Source of the DNA: Spirogloea muscicola
Lineage: Eukaryota; Streptophyta; Zygnematophyceae; Spirogloeales; Spirogloeaceae
DNA: 38,039 bases
Assembly: GCA_009602725.1 (NCBI GenBank)
Contig: WELB01000158.1
Span: forward strand, 201,534 to 239,572
Direction: 5' to 3'
Under the pieces are notes generated by a model. That model saw only the letters and a list, made by a program, of their open reading frames with translations. It searched no databases and had not been told where the DNA came from. The translations under genes and the position numbers were made by a program. The stretch's first letter is position 1. The number at the start of each line of letters is the position of its first letter. Positions 34,522-38,039 of the stretch are shown here, one piece after another.

Positions 34522-35110
34522 CTGTCAGAGCCACAACGCCAGGCGCCGGCTGACGGCCGAGCAGCGCAGACCCACAGTCACCAGCACCTGGCAAGCTCCT
34601 AGAGAGCACGAGGGCTGGAGGAGAGAGAGAGGGGCTCAGAGGTTGAGCACCGTGATCCAAGGCCTGTCAAGGCCCTCGTCTTGCGCCGTGCTCGTGGTCG
34701 TGTACCTAGCCTCTTGGCTGCTCTCGACAACTTCTTTGCAGCTTCTGCTGTCAGGCGCGGCCGCCATGGCTCCCTCTAAGACTGCAGTGAGACCGTCAAA
34801 GGCTTGTCAATGACAGAGACAGCCAGCATCTGAGACACTGCATGCGTACAAGAGGAGAGAGGAGGAGTGTGAAAGGCAGCCCCAGACTAATTGGACAAGA
34901 TCCAAAAAAGGGCCGAAAGGTGCTAATACGCCACAGCTATGCAAGTGGCTACAGCTGATAGGACTTGGTAACCCCGAAGCGAGGAAAGAGGAGAGATGAA
35001 GATAGGGGGAAGAGTGTTGGAAGGAAGGAGAAGAAGGTGGGGGGAGGATGGGGAGGCGAGGTAAGCGCCGGGGTGGTAAGTAGAGCAGGACATGAAGAGA
35101 AAGGGAGCGG
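34522..35110. promoter_or_regulatory. 5' flank of the SUVH-like gene
   Basis: A minus-strand ATG at 34767-34765 opens MAAAPDSRSCKEVVESSQEA followed by a GT donor. It would be a plausible first exon, but its phase (2) does not fit the 34521 acceptor as I read it. Sequence further upstream is purine-rich. No promoter motif is identified. Confidence 0.35.
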
Positions 35111-35124
35111 GGGAGAGAGAGAGA

Positions 35125-35174
<50 letters not shown>

Positions 35175-35178
35175 GCGA
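35111..35178 (+). repeat. (GA)n/(GAGC)n microsatellite
   Basis: Mostly GA dinucleotides with an internal (GC)n interruption at 35,126-35,134 and a trailing GAGC/GAGCGA run. ORFs through it (RERERERE or SLSLSLS) are artefacts. Confidence 0.9.
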
Positions 35179-35339
35179 GGGAGTGAGGACGAGTCGAGGT
35201 CGAGCACCCGCAGGTGGGAGAGAGAGGGAGTGGACGAGGCCGCCGGCACCGGAGGCCGAGCTGGGGTACTTCGCTGGTCGGGCTTAGGGCAGTGTTAGGA
35301 TCAGCCAGGAGGCGGGCTTCCGGCGGGCAAGCGGCGCTC

Positions 35340-36000
35340 TTGGTTTCGTGACTTTGGCGCCTTTCCGGCCCTTTCAGGCCTCGTTCATTTCTCTGGGAGC
35401 GAGCTCTCTGTCAATGGCCTGGCCATCCAACAGCCCCCGCCCCTCCAAAAGAAGAACGAAAAGCGCTCACTTATGTGGGATGAGCGCTTCTCGGCCCCTT
35501 CGGACCTCGTCACTACATGCGGACGTGGTGACGACAGACGCGTTCGATCGAGCCAACGCCACTGTCTTTGCATCCAGGGCATGCAGTAGGCCAGTGCCGC
35601 AAGAGGCATGGAGGCTAAGTATGCAGATCATCAAGAAGAAGACATCAGCCGCAGTACATATTCTTCCCCTTTGCCATCGACATCCACGGGGCGTTCGGTG
35701 CTCGGTGGCTCGAGCTCCTGCAGTAGAGTCGCGTGCAACGCAGTTTCCCGACGTTCTTAAGATGAGCAGGCGACTTTTAACGTGGCAGGCTCTCGCCCAG
35801 GTGTATCGCATACACCTGTCAGTATCGCTGCAGCGGTCTATGGCACGCGCGTCGCATCTGCGTGCAGGTTGCGCCTTGGCTGCAGCCTCTGCCTGTAGCC
35901 AGGGGACCCACCACCCAGAGACTAGTTTCTCTGACCTGCGGCTGCTCAACAGGGGCTATTGAGCACCCGGTGGCCACTGAAGTCGCTGTGTGCTTCAACG
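35340..36000 (+). pseudogene. Retroelement C-terminal remnant, LNRGY copy
   Basis: From about 35,655 the frame reads IFFPFAIDIHGAFG, ARWLELLQ then a stop. In a shifted frame it continues QALAQVYRIHLSVSLQR, SMARASHLRAGCALAAAS, TSFSDLRLLNRGY-stop (35,962). The internal stop and frame change show decay. Upstream, 35,345-35,420 has tail-like CCTTTCAGGCCTCGTTCATT. The order FPFA-DIHGAFG, RMxLSVSLQR, RAGRALAAAS, SLSDLRLL-RGY is the consensus of the family. Confidence 0.65.
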
Positions 36001-36240
36001 CTTTTCTGGCCCCATAGAACTTTGTCTACTCTTCTGGGCTGGCCATCACAACCATCGCCCTCTACTAATCGAGTATTTCTTCTACTCATTGGGGCTGGCC
36101 TTTTACAGCCTGGCACAGACCTTGTATACTCGTGCTGGTCGTGGCCTAGCTGCTGCCTCAGGCTATAGGCGGCTCCTTTCCGGCTGCTACTTTTCGACTT
36201 GCGGCTGCTGATTAGGCGTGACGGAGCAGGCATCTTCTGT
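36000..36240 (+). repeat. Hairpin tails and a decayed RAGRGLAAASG copy
   Basis: Two tails (GGGCTGGCCATCACAACCATCG at about 36,035; GGGGCTGGCCTTTTACAGCC at 36,090) flank a coding scrap LYTRAGRGLAAASGYRR (36,122-36,172). The scrap ends near TGCGGCTGCTGATTAGGCGTG, a mutated RLLxRG-stop. Confidence 0.6.
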
Positions 36241-36287
36241 GGTCTCTAAGCTTTTGACTTCTTCTGACTTTGTTGGTTTTTGTTGTT

Positions 36288-36358
36288 TGGCTTTTCACAG
36301 CCCTCGCCCCCTCTGGAAGACAAGTGCTTCCAGAGGGGGCGAGGGCTGTGAAAAGCCA
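36288..36358. repeat. Perfect 32-bp inverted repeat with 7-nt spacer (head-to-head tails)
   Basis: Arms 36288-36319 and 36327-36358 are exact reverse complements; spacer 36320-36326 is ACAAGTG. Each arm is the body of the tail element (GGCTTTTCACAGCCCTCGCC then CCCTCTGGAAG). Outside the perfect arms the flanks remain related (TTTGTTGGTTTT versus GACAAGGTCCAAAGG inverted). RNA from either strand would form a 32-bp hairpin. Confidence 0.9.
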
Positions 36359-36412
36359 GCCTAGAAAATATCGACAAGGTCCAAAGGGCCGAAAGGTGCT
36401 ATATCCACACAA

Positions 36413-36745
36413 TTATGTGAAGTACAGCAAATGGAAGCTTAGCAACCCCGAGTCAGCAGCCGCAAGCCGGAGTAAAGTGCAGCTGGCAAGAGACACCCCA
36501 GCTATGCTCAGAAGTAGCAGCCAAAGCACGGCCGGCCCCTGCAAGTGCACAGTTTCCCTGTCACAACCATCGGCATACTTCTTCCGGTCGAGAAATATCA
36601 CAGCCGTCAAGTGGGTCAGTATGGGCCATGCAACCCCCGTTACCAAGATGACGCTGACCCAGGCCATCAGCTGACAAGTCAGCACGACGAGGGCGGGAGA
36701 ATACAAGTGGCCCGCGCAACTGACAGTACATGTAAGCTTTAACAA
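36413..36745 (-). CDS. Possible membrane protein exon, unrecognised
   Basis: A minus-strand frame of about 100 codons, probably starting after an acceptor (TACTGTCAG, about 36,722), reads LVVLTCQLMAWVSVILVTGV, AWPILTHLTAVIF, LDRKKYADGCDRET, PAVLWLLLLSIAGVSLASC and ends LLSFHLLYFT-stop. It has two or three clear hydrophobic spans separated by a charged loop, unlike the chance ORFs around it. It lies between retroelement ends, so it may be the last exon of a host gene or part of a mobile element. No family is recognised. Confidence 0.35.
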   Translation of the reverse strand: MLKLTCTVSCAGHLYSPALVVLTCQLMAWVSVILVTGVAWPILTHLTAVIFLDRKKYADGCDRETVHLQGPAVLWLLLLSIAGVSLASCTLLRLAAADSGLLSFHLLYFT

Positions 36746-36939
36746 GCCTCATGAAGTTGGGAATATTGCAATGTAGCACTGCAGGGCAGGTGAGCGTCAT
36801 ATTCTATATTACGGTGTCTGATGTTACTGAGGAGTTGAGACATTTACAAGCCTACTTCCTCACACGGCTTCGCTTGCATCGCACCTTGCCAGCATGGTCG
36901 TTAGCTTGTGGCCGTGCAGTTCCAAGGGTTCACAGACAG

Positions 36940-37520
36940 GCTTGACCTCGTGATCACGAGTCAACATGCAACTCTTGCCAGGTTTCGCTTGCTATGCAGG
37001 GTGACACTTTTCCGCCCTCTAGTTATCCTGATCTGTTCTTGCTGACGAGAAGAGAAGACGCTCCCAGGACAGGGCGGTGGCTGTGAGAGGCCAGCCCATT
37101 GGTAAAACAACCTAATTTGAAGGGGCCATGGAAAGCTCTAGAGCAGGAAGAAAGCTCTAAAGAGCCCAGCGAGTCGAGTTGCCACGAGAGGTCAGAGAGC
37201 GGTCATTCGCTTAAGTCATAGAAGGAAGACGCTTCCAGTCATAGAGGGTAGTCTCAGATTTGTTGCGCCTTCTGGCCCTTTCGATCCTTGTTCAATTTTT
37301 TTCTGGGCTGGCCAATCACAGCCATCGCAGCCATTGTCCATTCTTTTTGGGCTGGCTTTGCCAGCCCCTCCTCTTCGTCTTCTTCTTCTCTACGGCTCCT
37401 CACTCGTAATTACCGAGTGATCCATCCTCCCCCTCGCATCCTCAGGCCCCTTTGTGCTTGCCTTTGTACTTGGCCACACATGGCCTCCCCATCTCTTAAT
37501 ATACACGCATTTTCTTCGTA
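36940..37520. repeat. Retroelement ends, mixed orientation
   Basis: 36,960-37,050 (+): GDTFPPSSYPDLFLLTRR coding end. 37,070-37,125 (-): tail GGGCTGGCCTCTCACAGCC. 37,285-37,370 (+): two tails in tandem, the second with a symmetric hairpin GGGCTGGC-TTT-GCCAGCCC. 37,385-37,430 (+): RLLTRNY end and CGAGTGATCCATCCTCCCCC, as at 5,745-5,785. 37,455-37,490: TGTGCTTGCCTTTGTACTTG tail. Confidence 0.6.
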
Positions 37521-37534
37521 GCTGCTCAACGCTC

Positions 37535-37690
37535 TTAGGCCCCTTCGAACCTTTGTCAATTCTTTTGGGCTGGCTTTTCGCAGCCCTTGCCCCCATTGGG
37601 AGTACCACTTCTTCTGTGGGCGAGCCCTTTCTTCGCCCTTCACGGAAGAGTCTTTCTTCTACTTTGGGCTGGCCTCTCATAGAAAGAAAG
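37535..37690 (+). repeat. Tail-only hairpin copies
   Basis: CCTTTGTCAATTCTTTTGGG, CTGGCTTTTCGCAGCCCTTG and CCCCCATTGGGAGTACCAC (37,550-37,606) match 6,725-6,782 and 5,850-5,905. A second partial copy begins near 37,661. Confidence 0.65.
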
Positions 37691-38037
37691 AGCGCGCCCA
37701 TAGAGAAAGAAGAAAGTGCTCGCCCATTGAGAATAGGGGCTGGAACAACCAGCCCGAAAAAGAATGAACATAGAGAAAGAAAGGGCTCGCCCATCGAGGA
37801 TAGGGGCTGGACAAGCCAGCCCAAAAAAGAATGAACAAAGAACGAGAAGGGGGCCAGAGGAAGCCAGAGGAAGCGCTAAGAAACCAAAGCACACAAAGAA
37901 AGAAAGCAGCTACAAATTACTCAGTAACCCCTGCTAAGCAGCCGCAAATCAGAGAGGCTAGGGTCCTGGAAGTGGGTCCCCTGGACAGAGCCAGAGGCAG
38001 CAGCGAGGGCTCTCCCGGCACGAAGGTGCAGCGCACG
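37690..38037 (-). pseudogene. Retroelement end, SRGY subfamily, minus strand (runs off the window)
   Basis: The minus-strand frame from 38037 to the stop at 37923-37921 has 38 uninterrupted codons: RALHLRAGRALAAAS, GSVQGTHFQDP, SLSDLRLLSRGY. It is followed by the SRGY tail (GTAGCTGCTTTC, CCCCCTTCTCGTTC, TTTGTTCATTC) and two consecutive hairpins, GGGCTGGCTTGTCCAGCCC (about 37,803-37,823) and GGGCTGGTTGTTCCAGCCC (about 37,737-37,758), each with CTCxATGGGCGAGC after it. It is the most intact 3' end in the window, and the element may be longer outside it. Confidence 0.7.
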
Positions 38038-38039
38038 GG

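Noticed and set aside
33398-34813. Long plus-strand ORFs opposite the SUVH-like N-terminal exon
   Set aside because: They are Ser/Arg/Gly-rich shadows of the GC-biased minus-strand exon, which is joined in phase to the SRA exons.
34965-35298. ORFs with RERERER or SLSLSLS composition
   Set aside because: They are translations of the (GA)n microsatellite.

Overview
The window looks like nuclear DNA of a green plant-lineage organism, most likely a green or streptophyte alga. Evidence: genes split by many short GT-AG introns, (GGC)n-rich coding ends giving Ala/Gly/Pro/Arg runs, short interstitial TTTAGGG repeats (plant-type telomere unit), and plant-type families (GT61-like glycosyltransferase, PC-esterase/TBL-like enzyme, RLCK-VII-like kinases, SUVH-type histone methyltransferase). 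RLCK-VII kinases are mainly known from streptophytes, so a streptophyte alga is favoured, but the species cannot be named. All exon borders below were read by eye from splice sites, frame and phase and are models, not transcript evidence.

Layout. 0-0.5 kb: GGC repeat and a retroelement end. 1.2-4.95 kb (-): GT61-like glycosyltransferase, about 12 exons. 5.0-10.1 kb: no host gene; a dense field of 5'-truncated copies of one retroelement family ending in a conserved peptide and a GGGCTGG...CCAGCCC hairpin. 10.69-11.55 kb (+): small secreted His-rich protein with ten N-glycosylation sequons. 11.6-13.9 kb: no recognised gene. 13.9-15.6 kb: more retroelement ends, the last about 40 bp from the next start codon. 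15.64-18.6 kb (+): PC-esterase/SGNH-like enzyme. 18.6-21.0 kb: nothing recognised. 21.0-22.5 kb (-): probable DUF1292/DUF3727-type (plastid-lineage) protein. 24.3-26.6 kb (-) and 27.8-30.66 kb (+): two receptor-like cytoplasmic kinases, head to head, with the same intron positions, separated by a GC-rich interval holding a 123-nt T run and a 531-nt N gap. 31.2-34.5 kb (-): SUVH-like H3K9 methyltransferase (SRA, pre-SET, SET, post-SET). 35.3-38.0 kb: second dense retroelement field, with a perfect 32-bp head-to-head inverted repeat.

The host genes do not form a pathway. GT61-like, PC-esterase-like and sequon-rich proteins are all secretory/cell-wall type; the kinase pair suggests local inverted duplication; the SUVH-like protein is of the class that silences repeats such as those around it. 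The most interesting non-host signal is the repeat family: about 30 copies of one hairpin-bearing 3' tail in 38 kb, some attached to a conserved C-terminal coding segment and others alone, which looks like a LINE with parasitic tail-only derivatives.
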